Assembly (NCBI GenBank): GCA_028671895.1
Contig: CM053803.1
Coordinates: 44,886,786 to 44,950,785, forward strand
Source of the DNA: Oenanthe sinensis
Lineage: Eukaryota > Streptophyta > Magnoliopsida > Apiales > Apiaceae
Direction of reading: 5' to 3'
Length of the DNA: 64,000 bases
The notes below the pieces were generated by a model. The model was not told where the DNA came from. It ran no database searches and was given only the letters and a program-made list of their open reading frames with translations. Both the position numbers and the translations under genes were made by a program. Position 1 is the first letter of the stretch. Each line of letters opens with the position of its first letter. Below, piece after piece: positions 46,431 to 58,157 of the stretch.

Positions 46431-46677
46431 ATTTGTTGAGAATAAAGTGGGTGGATTTGAAAATCAAATAGTTGGAAATAGTGAGAAAGGGTGAAGAGAT
46501 TTAGATGTTAAAACTGTATGTATATTGTCAACGGTAATTGGAGTTCGATAGCATTGGGGACAGTGCAATTGATAAGCTTAACGGGTGTTTTGGATATGAA
46601 AGGATTCTAGTCACAATTATCCAGGTGTGATTTTATTGGTTGCATGATATGGACACCAACAAAATCAGGGGCCATTG

Positions 46678-47200
46678 TTGACACCTGGTTCTCACCTAAT
46701 GGCATTGATGTCAGGACAAAAGCAAGATTAAGGTAGCTATGATAATGTTCGACATAAATTACTAGACATGATGGTAACAGATAAACAGTAAACTATGTCT
46801 ACTACATATTAAACCACTCCTAGAAAATAGGAGATAAGGTGATGAGCACTACCATTAATTTAGGATCATAGAGAAAATCATGGGAGGTTAATCAGCAACA
46901 AGGAGGAATATTTATCTATATATAAAGATAAATACAAGTCGATTACAACACAAGAACAACTACAAGAACTCCATTACAAACATTTCTCCTTAACTAATAA
47001 TCTAGCTAAGCTGAATGTCAGTGATATTTATCTTGTAATCATTCAATTATCATGTATGGCTCAAATATTCTATTCTAGTGGCTTAATTCGGCTGAGACTC
47101 TATCCACCTGCGGTTTTTATCTCCCCCAAAGAGATTTTCCGCGTCACCAAATTGTTCTTGTCTCTTTTTACTTTTCTTTCCATCTTGCACATTAGCTTTA
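46678..47200 (+). repeat. Probable 3' LTR of Tat-3
   Basis: TGTTGACACCTGGTTCTCAC starts immediately after a polypurine-like AGGGGCCAT (46667-46675). A TATA-type TATATATAAAG at about 46917 and a transcript-leader-like CAAGAACAACTACAAGAACT follow. The right end is not certain. The upstream part of the element and its 5' LTR are not identified. Confidence 0.5.
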
Positions 47201-47349
47201 TTACTTAAGACTATTATTAGCTTGTTACTTAGGGGCGGATCTGGGGCAGGGGGGGGACACGTGTCCCCCTAAAACATTTTTTTATAAAATTTCATCATTA
47301 AAATTTTATATTATTATCGAGGTTCCCCCACTCAAATTATATTATTATC

Positions 47350-47970
47350 GGTTCTAGTTTCGAGAAAGGACGCCAATATTGATAATCACTCTAAAACTAA
47401 ATTTTATAATTGTTCATGAACAGAGCTCAACCGATCTTTGTCTTAAACGAGCCGAACTTAACTTTTTTTTTAACGAGCCAAACCGAGCCGAGCCTTCTTA
47501 TCGCACAAAAAATGTGTTCGAACTCGAGCTCGTTAACGAATCGAGTCGCATTCGAGCCACACCCGAGCTCTTATCGAACTAAGTCGAGTCGAGCCGAGTT
47601 CGAGCCCTTAACGAGCTACTTGCGAACAGTTAAGTTTTACATGAAAAAAGGTTCAAACCCACTTAACCCACCTATTTATCGATTTTTGACTCAATTTAAT
47701 ATTAAATTTTAATCTATTATCCCAAGTGATTCACCGATTAAATATTTGAATTATAATTTTAAACTTAAAACACTAAAAACATTATAAAAATATTCAGAAT
47801 ATATTCTATTTTTTCGAGTTTTAATGAGCCGAACTCAAACCGAACGAGCTCGAGCCGAACAAGCTCGAGCCGAGATCGAGGCGAGTCGAACTGAGCATAC
47901 TAAAAGCTCGGCTCGAGTTCGTTTTCTTAAGAAACACATATTTGTGTTCGAGCTCGAGCCCTTAACGAGC
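47350..47970. mobile_element. GAGCTCGAGCC-rich element, copy 1 (possibly hAT-type MITE)
   Basis: Shares TTCTAGTTTCGAGAAAGGA, many GAGCTCGAGCCGA units and a TTTTCGAGTTTTAATGAGCC block with 58158-58806. There is no coding content. Its right end lacks the AACAACCCTA terminus seen in copy 2. Confidence 0.5.
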
Positions 47971-47974
47971 CGAG

Positions 47975-48776
47975 CCGAACGAAATATTTCATTCGCACAA
48001 GTTAAATTACTATTTCATAACGAAATATATTGCTCAACTAGCTTGAAGGTTGAATTAATCGCATCATTAGTACCACGTGTTCGTATTTACACACCTTAAT
48101 TTGTTATTCAACATTAAAATGGTCAGACAATTTTTATTTAACACTTGTAAAAATAAATTTTAATTAAATATTGGACAAACATATATTAGGCACGTGTCTG
48201 TAACTACAGCAATTTGCATTAAAATAAATGATAAATGATAATGTTCACATATCAACTCAATCGAAATGCACAAAGTTTGTCGTATGCATTTAGTTTGACA
48301 AAAATCGGTTAAAGTCGAGCAAAAATTTTAGACAACCTCTAAACAATTTGAGACAATCTTAGCTAGCGTACATAATTATTTAAAATAGAAATATATTATA
48401 ATTTTTCCATCCACTCCGAAATTATAATTTCAATTTGACTTTATAGGTTAAATTTGTCAATTTTGAACAATAAATATATTATATTTTATAATTAATATAA
48501 ATTATAAATCAGTAATTTGTAGCCGACATTTTGAAGCTGGTCAAGGTCGTTTTGTTATCTAAATAATTAAAATTGATCAACCTAAGTCACCTTATAACCA
48601 CTCCTTCCCGCGTTTTTTCAGTATAAAAACACAGCATTTCATTACTAGTATTGCATTCACAACTTCATTCATATTACATATCAACTTACACTAAACAAAA
48701 TTTTCTGCCTTGAATTAAGCTTGCCACGACGAGTAAACTTATCTGGTGAAAGAACACGAATTTTCTATCGAAAAAG
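47975..48776 (+). promoter_or_regulatory. 5' flank and promoter of peroxidase copy B
   Basis: Contains the TATA box GTATAAAAACA at 48622-48629, 148-155 bases upstream of the ATG, preceded by CCCGCGTTTTTTC. The distal part 48000-48535 recurs at 59050-59573 (close), 57260-57960 (diverged) and, inverted, upstream of copy A. Confidence 0.75.
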
Positions 48777-49882
48777 ATGAATTGGAAGAGCTCCAAGTCG
48801 ATGGAACTGGTGTTGTATTGTTGTTTGATTCTGTCTTGTATTGTGTCCACAATGGGAGCTTCCTCGTCGAAACTTAAGGTTGGTTACTATAGTACAAGCT
48901 GTCCGGAGGCAGAGTCCATTGTTAGAAAAGCTGTGAGCAAAGCCGTGTCGAAGAATCCAGGCATTGCTGCTGGCCTCATCAGAATGCATTTCCATGACTG
49001 CTTTGTCAGAGTACGTAATTTCATTTATTTTTATTTTTTTAAAATTTTGGTTAATTAGGTGCAACATTCGTTGTTACTAATAGTGTATCATACTATGTCT
49101 TGGATTTTCTGTTGCAGGGTTGCGATGGTTCAGTTTTATTGGATTCGGCATTGGGAATTCCAGCTGAAAAAACACATCCAGCTAATCATCCAAGTCTACG
49201 AGGTTTTGAAGTGATTGATGAGGCCAAGTCTAAAATTGAAGCTATATGTCCCAACAAGGTGTCATGTGCTGATATACTAGCTTTCGCTGCCCGTGACAGT
49301 GCTTATAAAGCCGGAGGAATAAACTATGCCGTTCCTTCAGGGCGTCGTGACGGACGTGTTTCACTATTCGCTGAAGTTACACAAAATCTCCCTTCATTTG
49401 ATTTAAATGCCCAGGGACTTGTAGAAAATTTTAAACAAAAAAGGCTGTCATTAGATGAAATGGTCACCCTCTCTGGCGCTCACTCTATTGGGGTTTCTCG
49501 TTGTAGCTCATTTTCGACTCGTCTCTACAACTTTAACGCAACACATCCTCAGGATCCGTCTATGGACCCAAGATATGCTGCATTTCTGAAAACCAAGTGT
49601 CCCCAAACAAGTACCCAAGATCCCATTGTGAGCCTTGATTCTATGACCCCTACACGCTTGGACAATCAATATTATGTGGAGTTAACCAAGAAAAGAGGTT
49701 TATTGACTTCTGATCAGACGCTGTTGACGAGTCCATTGACATCCAACAAAGTACGGAACAATGCTAGATCCGGATCAACCTGGGGCGCTAAGTTTGCCGC
49801 GGCAATGGTGCGTATGGGCTCTATTGAAGTACTCACTGGGACACAAGGGGAGATTAGGAAGATTTGTTCCGTTGCAAACTAA
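48777..49882 (+). CDS. Class III plant peroxidase, copy B
   Basis: Exons 48777-49010 and 49118-49882, intron 49011-49117 (GTACGT..TTGCAG). The product has 332 residues: signal peptide about 1-28, Arg69 and His73 in [18 protein letters not shown] starting exon 2, proximal His200 in LSGAHSIG, C-terminal KICSVAN. It differs from copy A only at Leu19, Ser39 and Ile110. It is secreted and haem-dependent; the family oxidises phenolics with H2O2. It is read away from copy A (35 kb apart, inverted). The TATA box and splice sites are intact, so it is probably functional. Near identity with copy A suggests recent duplication or gene conversion. Confidence 0.94.
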
Positions 49883-50200
49883 TAAATTTGTGATTGTTTT
49901 CAAAATGTTTAATTAATAATTTATTTTCCTTTTTTAATCTTTTGTTACATGTCAAAAATTGTACACTTGTATAACAGTAAATTTTTCTGTATTGGTGATG
50001 GGTCTTATCAAACTGTACGCACTTAGTTGTATAATTTTGTCGAGTCAATATTTTTATTGTAATTGATTTGAATAAAACACATTTACTCCACACAAAATAG
50101 AATTGTATTCTCTTCCTTACTTTGTGTTGGTGCGGATTAAGGATTAATTACTGCATATTTAAGGCGTTTGTACACGATAATAAATTCTTTTATTGTGTGA
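49883..50200 (+). other. 3' flank of peroxidase copy B, unit 1
   Basis: Similar to 11990-12276 in inverted orientation and directly repeated at 50233-50665. AATAAAACACATTTACTCC-type sequences (50070 and 50540) could serve as polyadenylation signals. Confidence 0.65.
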
Positions 50201-50202
50201 AG

Positions 50203-50232
50203 ATTAAGAAGATTTGTTCGGTTGCGAACTAA
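50203..50232 (+). pseudogene. Peroxidase 3'-end remnant (last nine codons)
   Basis: ATTAAGAAGATTTGTTCGG onwards reads IKKICSVAN and stop, the same as the C-terminus of the peroxidase (IRKICSVAN). It is followed by a diverged copy of the peroxidase 3' flank. It marks the end of a former tandem peroxidase copy whose body has been deleted. Confidence 0.75.
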
Positions 50233-50946
50233 TTATTGTGTGATTACTCTCAAAATGTTAAATCATTTATATTCATTGTTTAATTTTTCGTTAATTATTA
50301 AAATTGTCCGATTGGTGAATCAAATTCTTATTTTTTAAGGGTGACAACTGACAGTCATTGTCCAAATTGTACAATTGCACCTAATTGCATAACTTTGATG
50401 TGCACTTAATAATCAATTTTTCTTGTCGAAACTTGTACACTTAATAATCAATTTTTCTTTAGTAGCGACGGCTCTTGTCAATTTGTATGCACTTGGTTGT
50501 ATAATTTTGTTGAGTGAATATTTTTTTGAAATTGATTTGAATAAAACACATTTACTCCGCACGAAATAGAATTTTATTCTGTTCCCTACTCTGTGTTGGC
50601 GCGGATTAAGGATTAATTAGTGCATGTGTAAGGCGTTTGTATACGATGATAAATTAATTCACCAGAATTTAAATATGTATAAACTTGCACAATGAACAAA
50701 AATTTAAAATAAAGATTGGATTAAAACTTGGTTAATAACTTATATCTCAAGTTTGTACCAGCAGAACTACCAACTTCGTCTTTCTTGACATTGTTTTGTT
50801 TTTGAATCTTGACAACATTCACCGGCTTATTATCTTCAACTTTCTTCACTGTTTCTGGCTTCACGTAAAACTTCCATTTTCGGGGTCTTTATATATGGTC
50901 ACCACCGGCTCTTTCTTTGGAGTTGTCATAGTCCTTGTCAACAGGA
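50233..50946. other. Second 3'-flank unit and possible end of an unrecognised gene on -
   Basis: 50233-50745 repeats the peroxidase 3' flank. On -, 50946-50760 has a Lys-rich frame (FYVKPETVKKVEDNKPVNVV) preceded by DKDYDNSKE-like codons. The left part is shared with 11777-11830 near copy A. I do not recognise the protein and see no start or splice sites. Confidence 0.4.
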
Positions 50947-51639
50947 TTTACACAAAATTTTGTTCGGTTGAAAACCTCACCTCGACTTGATTCGTTTAAA
51001 AATACAAATGCGACTCAATTCGAACAAAACTTTACTCTCTATTCGCTTAATGCTCTCCCCTTACATCATCACAACTGATTTAACTAAATTTGATAAAATA
51101 AAATATAAAAATTCAATTGAAACCTTCCTCTAACACCTTGAATTTATGAGATAACTCGTAACTTTTTAACATGTATCAAAGCTCGGTCGGCAACCGGTGA
51201 CTTAACAAAAATACAAAAAATATACACTACATGAAAAACACAATCAGACAACATTCATCAGACAACACTTGGACAAAAGAGTGTTGCCCAGAATTACCCG
51301 ACTATGGTTTATTTTCGTCATCGAAAAACTATCGTCTGATCCAACTTCAATACAATGGTTTATTGACTAATAAAAAATCATTGTCTAGTAAATGATATCA
51401 GACAAGTCTTTTTGATTGTTGTGTTGTGCAAATGATTAGTTTTAGACAACCGTTTGTAACTATACTTGTTTTATTATATTTCACACAACGGATCATAAAA
51501 TCGTTGTTTGACTTAGACAAGTGCTTTCAATATTGTACAATTAATCATACTTCAAACAACGTAACATTAAAACGATTATCTGAAGCATATAATTTTGTAT
51601 ACTAATAAGACACGTGTTACTTCATTAATATGCCACGTG

Positions 51640-52850
51640 GCACAAAAGATATATATTTTTTAGAGTATTATTTAGACAATTAATTATACAACCGTTTCCA
51701 CCCCATAAAGTGTTGTCTACACCATTTACATAGAAAGGGTTTTTCCCCAAAGTCTTGTGTGAGCCTATTTCAGACAATAGATTCTCTTAAATGGGTATTA
51801 TATGTATAACTATTATTTTATTTTCACTCATACAACACACATGTGTTTAAAAATCGTTATTTGTTAGAGATTACAAGACAAAAATTACTTTTTTACTATA
51901 AGATAAAATTTATGATCTTCAGTAGTTTTCTTAAAAAAGCATACAAAATAAACATATATTTTTTTAATTTTTTTATACATAATTAAAATGGATAGATCTT
52001 AACATCTGTACTATTGGATCGTCGAAAAAAATAATTTTAAGTTAATACCGAGATAATGATATAGGTTACAAAAATCCTATGCACTACCTCCTCACTTTTA
52101 AACATAAAAGACATATTCATACTCTTGTATTAACTACAAAAATAACTTCATATTAAAAAGTAACCATACACATCTATATATATGCATAATATAATTATAT
52201 TTTTTAAGCAAAGAGTACAAAAATCAAAATTGATTAATGAAATTAGACTTTTTAACTCTTAAAAAAGACAATTAAATATACAACCGTTTCCTCTCTATAA
52301 ACACTTGTCTACAGTACTTACCTACAACTGGTTTTGCCCAAAGCATTATGTGGGCGTATTTGAGATAATAGTTTCTCATACAACGGGTATTACGTGTGTA
52401 ATTGTTATGTCTTTTTTACTGGTACAACATACTACTGTTTAAAAAACCGTTGTCTACTATACACTACATGTTAAAAATTATCTTTTTACCATAAGACAAA
52501 ATTGATAGTCTTCGACTTGTTTTGTTAAAAAACATACAAAATAAACATTAATTTTTTTTTTTTTTATACATGACTAATATATAGATCTTAATATCTGTAT
52601 AGTTGGATCGTCAAAAAAAATATTTTTAAATTAATACAAAGCTAGTCGTGTAGATAATTAAAATTGTTATGCACTACCTCATCACTTGCAAATATAAAAC
52701 ACATACTCGTACTCTTGTTCGAAATATAAAACTATGTTCTTATTACAAAGGATTGATACAAATTTGTACATATGCATAGTATTAAACATATTTTTCATGT
52801 TATAGGGTACAAAAACCAAAACTAGTTTAAAATATAAAAATAACATTTTT
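51640..52850. repeat. Tandem duplication of about 600 bases in the CACTA left arm
   Basis: Blocks starting AGACAATTAATTATACAACCG (51673) and AGACAATTAAATATACAACCG (52267) run in parallel for about 580 bases through TACAAAATAAACAT and TGCACTACCTC, with about 75-85 percent identity by eye. A second CACTACATG occurs at 52462. Confidence 0.75.
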
Positions 52851-53389
52851 CGTCTTATATTATATATTGCATAATTAAAAATAAATTACATATATTTTAT
52901 ATAAGTGTATTTCTATCTTTTCATTTTAATTTTTAATAATTTTAATTAATAATTTGACATCTTAAAATAAATATATATGAATTTTTTTAATTTCTAAAAT
53001 CATAAATTTTGTAATAAAAAATTAAAATTATAAAATAATCATATCATTATCATATAACAATAAAAATAGAAATATTTATATTGTATTATTATAACTGAAT
53101 TTGAATTTTTTCATAATCGGTTTAGTTAACGCTCTTTCTATTATTATTATTATTTTTTTATTTATATTTGAATTTATTTAAAATTGAAAGGCGTTATTCA
53201 AATTTAATTAATATTGTAATATTTTCAAAATCTTTTTTAATGATCCAAGTGTGCGGATGATAATATTTAGTTATTTTAGTGATGTATTAAAAATATTTAA
53301 AAATAATAAATTATCTTTATACAATTTTTAATATAAATCTTATTAAATCAACACTTATTTTGAGATAAATTAATCGTTTTACACAAATA

Positions 53390-54283
53390 TCCCAATCCAT
53401 TTTAATTTCCCTTAGGTACTCTAACTCCCCCTTAGACCAATAATTCATTTCCTCCATTTACCAATTTTTATTCCCCACCCCTTCTCGACCACAAACACAT
53501 AATAAATCTATTAGGGCCTATTTCTCTTTCACAACCACCCTCTCATTTCAATCTATGGCTCATTTCACTCACTCGCTCATAAACTTTCTCGATATCATTT
53601 GGTTTTCAACATCTATTTTCATTGATTTAAAGCTTCGATCTCAGGCTTTGGTTTGAGACTTCTTCAAAATAGGGCTTCTAAATCAATTTCCTCACTTTAA
53701 ATTAGGGGCTCTTCATTTTATGTTCAATTGATTCCTTAGTTTATGTTCTCTTCAATTTCATTTCAAATAATACTTTTTTCTTTTTGATTTCAGACATTTG
53801 AATTAGTACTTGTTCAAATCTTGTAGTTTGTTCGGTTTGAGCTTGGATTTTAAGTTAATATCTGATTACTCTGTTCAATCTATTTGTTTGTGTACTCATA
53901 TCTTGTATATGCTGTTAATGGATTTGTTCATCTCAAATTAGCTATTGTCTTCTTGCATTAGTAAGTTAGTTTTGAACAAAACCCTTTTCTCAATTTTTGA
54001 TTTATTTATCTTCTAGTTATTTTTGGGTTTTGCATAAATAATGTTATTGTGGGTTATTCTCAGAATACTGTAGCATGGCTAGTGTGCTTGTGGATGTGAA
54101 CCTTATTATTCGAGATTGCTGAGATTGATGGGTTTATGATGCCTTGAAAGTTGAAGCAAGTGATTGGGAATCCTAGCTATGGTGGGTCTTCTGAGAAAAG
54201 TGAGGTTGGGTAAATTTGTGATTTCGCATAGATTGACTAAAGGGGATTCTGTTGCTAGTCTTGCTGTTAAATACTCTGTTCAG
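53390..54283 (+). pseudogene. Captured host gene fragment with the start of a LysM domain
   Basis: 53400-54060 looks like a plant 5' untranslated region: CT-rich and less AT-rich than its surroundings. An exon at about 54174-54283 encodes VGLLRKVRLGKFVISHRLTK and GDSVASLAVKYSVQ, then a donor CAG|GTATTA. The second part matches the first half of a plant LysM domain (H..xxGDSVxxLAxKYxVQ). No downstream LysM exon is found. It lies within the CACTA boundaries, so capture by the element is likely. Confidence 0.5.
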
Positions 54284-54650
54284 GTATTATTGATTATAGT
54301 TATCATGCACTCTTTTCTTTCCGATGCTAATATTACACGTGTTGTTTAATTTTTAATATAGACGCGTGTATCAATATCTATAATATAATAAGCTTTATCC
54401 ATATTTATAATATAACAATTTTTGAGATTATTGAGTTAGCAAATAAGCTTTGATGTATTGATATGTGGTATGTGTGATGGATATTAGTAAACATCAAGCT
54501 AGTACATATTTTTATTTTTTCTGAGTATCCAATAACTTGAAATTGGTATGTTTCTGGTGTGAGTTTGGTAGTAATTACCTATTAGTTAGTTAATGCACAT
54601 ATGCTACATAATGCCTGACTAATTAAATATGAATATGCGTATGTATGTAG

Positions 54651-55422
54651 ATGGCATTCGATATTCCTCCATCAGTAAAAAAGGTAGTGTTGCAATCAGC
54701 ATGCCAGAAGTGGAGAGTGTTTAAGAGCCGCTTAACAACCCATGTGCTTCCATATCATGATCAACGCCATTTGCTAGAGTCTCCTCCATTGAGAAGGCAC
54801 ACTGAGACATATTCATTGTCGATCGTATAACAACCCACTATGTTTTTATAAAGGAAATCCACAATAAGCAGAAAGAGAGAAGGATGACGAATCAATATCC
54901 ACACCGATTATCTCGCAGGGGTTATGTTAACCTCGAAAATGAGCTGATTAATGATCTTTTAAATATTTTTTTATTTATTTATGACACTGCAGTATGATTA
55001 TGGTGTAATGATTCATTTTAAAACTTGTCTATAGATGGAGTCTGAAGGTGATCCTGAAATGGAGATACATCGATCAACTACATGGGTCCTTGCACGGCGG
55101 GATAAAGATGAGAATTTTCAGTCAGAAGTAGTTGAAGCTATTGCTTTGAAAATTATAAGTCATTGAATTCTGTTCTAATTAAAATTCTTGAAATATCCAG
55201 CTGAGTTTCCATTTAAGTACTTTCTTTTTTTGTTTGTAACTTAGGAGGAGATGAAAAAATGAATAATTAATGGGGAAGTGAAAGAGGAAGGTACTGATGA
55301 TATTTTGACCAAAGTGCTCTGTAAACCGGAGCACCCTAGCCGAGTGCATGGTCAGGGGAGTCGTGTTAAACAATCGGTTTACTTTGATCTTCCAAGAAAG
55401 AAATATATATTTCTGCAAAGGT
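54651..55422 (+). pseudogene. Plant En/Spm transposase-type (Transposase_24-like) exons
   Basis: Segments on +: 54651-54829 (WRVFKSRLTTHVL after an AG acceptor), 55034-55165 (WVLARRDKDENFQSEVVEA) and about 55243-55422 (DDILTKVLCKPEHPSRVHG, then QSVYFDLPRKK). These match, in order, the domain found in plant Ptta/En/Spm elements. In-frame stops occur at 54827 and near 55260, so it is not functional. Confidence 0.65.
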
Positions 55423-55492
55423 AAAAATTATAATATGTAAGTGTAATATGTATTGTACGTAGGCGTGTAATATATTTTCATGTATCTTCCAG

Positions 55493-55777
55493 GGTGTTTC
55501 TCTCCAGCATGGGAACACTGATTGTGGTTTTTTTGTGATGCACTATATGAAAGAAATATGTGAAAATAAGGAATTCAATTTTGCTGCAATGGTAAAAATT
55601 ATAATTTTTTATATTTTTTATTGATGCCCTATTGTTTTCTGGTAAAATATGTGACTTACGCTAACATTGTTTGATTTTCAATGGATGCAGAGAAGCAACC
55701 TGGCTTATAGCATCAACGATATGGATGAAATCAAAATTGACTGGGCAAAGTATTTTATGAAGCACCGCTCTTGTTAG
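55493..55777 (+). pseudogene. Ulp1/C48 SUMO-protease C-terminal exons
   Basis: Exon 55493-55591 follows an AG acceptor, ends before a GT donor and reads HGNTDCGFFVMHYMKEI. The Asp-Cys pair and FFVMHYM match the catalytic cysteine region of Ulp1 peptidases. The last exon, 55691-55777 (IDWAKYFMKHRSC, stop TAG), follows TGCAG. The upstream His and Asp of the catalytic triad were not found. Ulp1-type domains occur in many plant DNA transposons. Confidence 0.68.
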
Positions 55778-56214
55778 GTGCTTCAAAATCAGTAACTTAA
55801 TTGGTAGTACTTTTGGATATTTTTGGTTGAACATAACAAACTTTTGGGAGTTTTATGTAGTAACTTGCATACAGTCTCTTTTGTGAATATATTCATCCCA
55901 AAATATTATTCTCCTTTGTTGTGAATGATTTGTGTTTCTTATCTCTTTTTTGTGGATGTATATCTTTTACTTAGTCGGTTGTAATGGTGAATATTTGTTG
56001 GTCTTTGTTGGTGAATATTGGTTGTGGTGAATGGTGGTGTTGGTGGTCTTTTGGTTGTGAGGGTGAACTTAGTTTTAATGATGTATGGTGAATGATGGAA
56101 TTTTGTATTGGTAATTTTCTAGCATGTCGATTGCATTGTCCACTTCTTCTTTTTTCATAAATAAACCATTGTCTAATGTGTTATTAGCCAATACTGCAGC
56201 TTTAATATGAATTA

Positions 56215-57012
56215 TTATGAATCAAATCAATTGTTAAAGAAAGCATTGTGCCTATAAAACTGAAACAATTGATATTTTAAAAACACCATTGTCTACTCCT
56301 TTTACCCACAAAGGAAGGATCTCACATAAATATTGTCAAATAGAAACATAAAAAATATAGTTGAAGAACATAACCATTGTGCAAAAGATTTCATACAATG
56401 TCATTGCTAGAGAAAACATTGTGCCTATAAAACTGAAACAATTGCTATTTCAAAAACACCATTGTTTACTCCTTTTAGAGACAATGGAAGGATCTCACAT
56501 AACCGTTGTCAAATAGTAGCAGAAACAATGAAATCTAAACTAAAACATTGTATACAAGCTATTCTCATAATAATCTGTATATTTTGTGTTGTATGAAAAA
56601 AGATATGAACAATAGGGTGAAGAACATAAACCATGATATCACGAAATACAACATTTGTAAAATTCCAAACTATTGTTTAAATCGATTACCAACAATGCTT
56701 TACAAATAAAGTTTTGAGTAGAGGGAACTAGTACAAGACATTTATGATAAATAGAGTTGTGTAAACACCAAACAAACGAATTTTTAAGTTATATAATCAA
56801 ATAAAAACATTGTCGTAATGCCTTTCTTATAGCACGAAGAAACTGGTTTAAATCGATTACCAACAATGCTTTACAAACAACGTTTTGAGTAGAGGAACTA
56901 GTACAAGACATTTATGTAAATAGAGTTGTGTAAACACTAAATAAACGAATTTTTAAGTTATATAATCAAATAAAAATATTGTCGTAATGCCTTTTTTACA
57001 ACACGAAGAAAC
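56215..57012. repeat. Two pairs of direct repeats in the CACTA right arm
   Basis: AAAGCATTGTGCCTATAAAAC at 56239 is repeated at 56412 in a unit of about 110 bases. AAATCGATTACCAACAATGC at 56678 is repeated at 56853 in a unit of about 175 bases. All units carry CAATGGT/CATTGTC motifs of the kind expected as transposase binding sites. Confidence 0.75.
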
Positions 57013-57239
57013 TGATAAAAATTTGTTATAGACCACTTATGACAACTGATTTTTTTCACTTGACACATTTACCCTATGAGTAACCATAAAAAACTAACGG
57101 TTACTATATAAAAACAAAATTTAAAAAAATCAAATAATATATACTCTGAAATTGACCAAATTTCACTAACATACGAAATATATTATATCATACTATCAAC
57201 TTTTAAATTATTATCTAAGTTAAATTTGTTCTTTCTCGC

Positions 57240-57970
57240 TTATATTAAATTATTAAAGAAATAAATAGCTGTAACTTGAAGGTTGAATTCATTAGTACAA
57301 TATGTTCGTATATACGCACCTTTGTTATTCAACATTAAAATATATGGTCAGACAATTTTTATTTAACCCAACCTGTAATTAAAATTTAATTTAATATTGG
57401 AGATTTTATGAGACTTTCTTTCACTATCTAAAGCAATTTGCATTAAATTATTTAACTAAACGGAATCAACACAATCGAATCACACAAAGTTTGTCGTATG
57501 CATGTAGCCTTTCTTGCCGTACCAAAGCAACGTCTACTTAAATAAATAAATAAGTATCTATATATAGAGCTCTTAGTGTGATTATGAGGTCCCTTTAATC
57601 TGGTTTGATTATGGGTTTTCATATGTATAGGAAGTTTCTGACCTCTTTACAAAAATGGGATAAAGTCGAGCAACAATTTGAGACGACCCTAGCTAGGGTA
57701 TAGTAAATTAAAATAGAAAATAAATAAAAGTATATTTTTTCATCCATTCCATAATTATAATCATAATTTGACTTTCAAAGGTTAAATTTGCCAATTTTGA
57801 CCAACAAATAATTTATCTCATATAATTAAATATAAACCTTTAAAAAATATCATAAAAAAGTTTGGTAAATCTATTATAAAATGGAATATGTAAATTTTTA
57901 AAATTATAAAACAATAATTTTTAGCTATAAGTTAAAATTTGATCAATTTAATTTTTAGAAATCATAAAAG
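57240..57970 (+). repeat. Diverged copy of the distal peroxidase promoter
   Basis: Similar to 48040-48500: CTTGAAGGTTGAAT, GGTCAGACAATTTTTATTTAA, CACAAAGTTTGTCGTATGCAT and AAAGTCGAGCAA occur in the same order. No peroxidase coding sequence follows. Confidence 0.65.
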
Positions 57971-58157
57971 ATTAAAAATATGAAATGCAGGGTGTATTTA
58001 TGGGAATAAGTTAAAACTAAGATATATACTTTTAGTTTTAGAAGCAAATTGAGCACATGGATTTGGTTTGAATCTTGGAAATCGGAATACTAATTTATGC
58101 TCAATTATAATAGACATTTTAATATAAATAAATAAATTGATCAATCCAAAACTAATT

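Larger units (their letters stand above)
51225..57065 (+). mobile_element. Degenerate CACTA (En/Spm) transposon carrying transposase-type, Ulp1 and LysM exons
   Basis: CACTACATGAAAAACACAAT at 51225 is a CACTA terminus. Subterminal motifs with CAATGGTTT / AACCATTGT and GACAAC recur at 51240-51560 and 56160-57010. The right terminus is probably near GATTTTTTTCACTTGACAC (57048-57066) and is altered. Coding remnants on + at 54651-55777 are of the plant En/Spm (Transposase_24) and Ulp1 types. No target duplication could be confirmed. Confidence 0.62.

Noticed and set aside
47379..48099. Several overlapping frames in the GAGCTCGAGCC-rich segment
   Set aside because: They result from low-complexity repeats; the same words occur at 58158-58806 in other frames.
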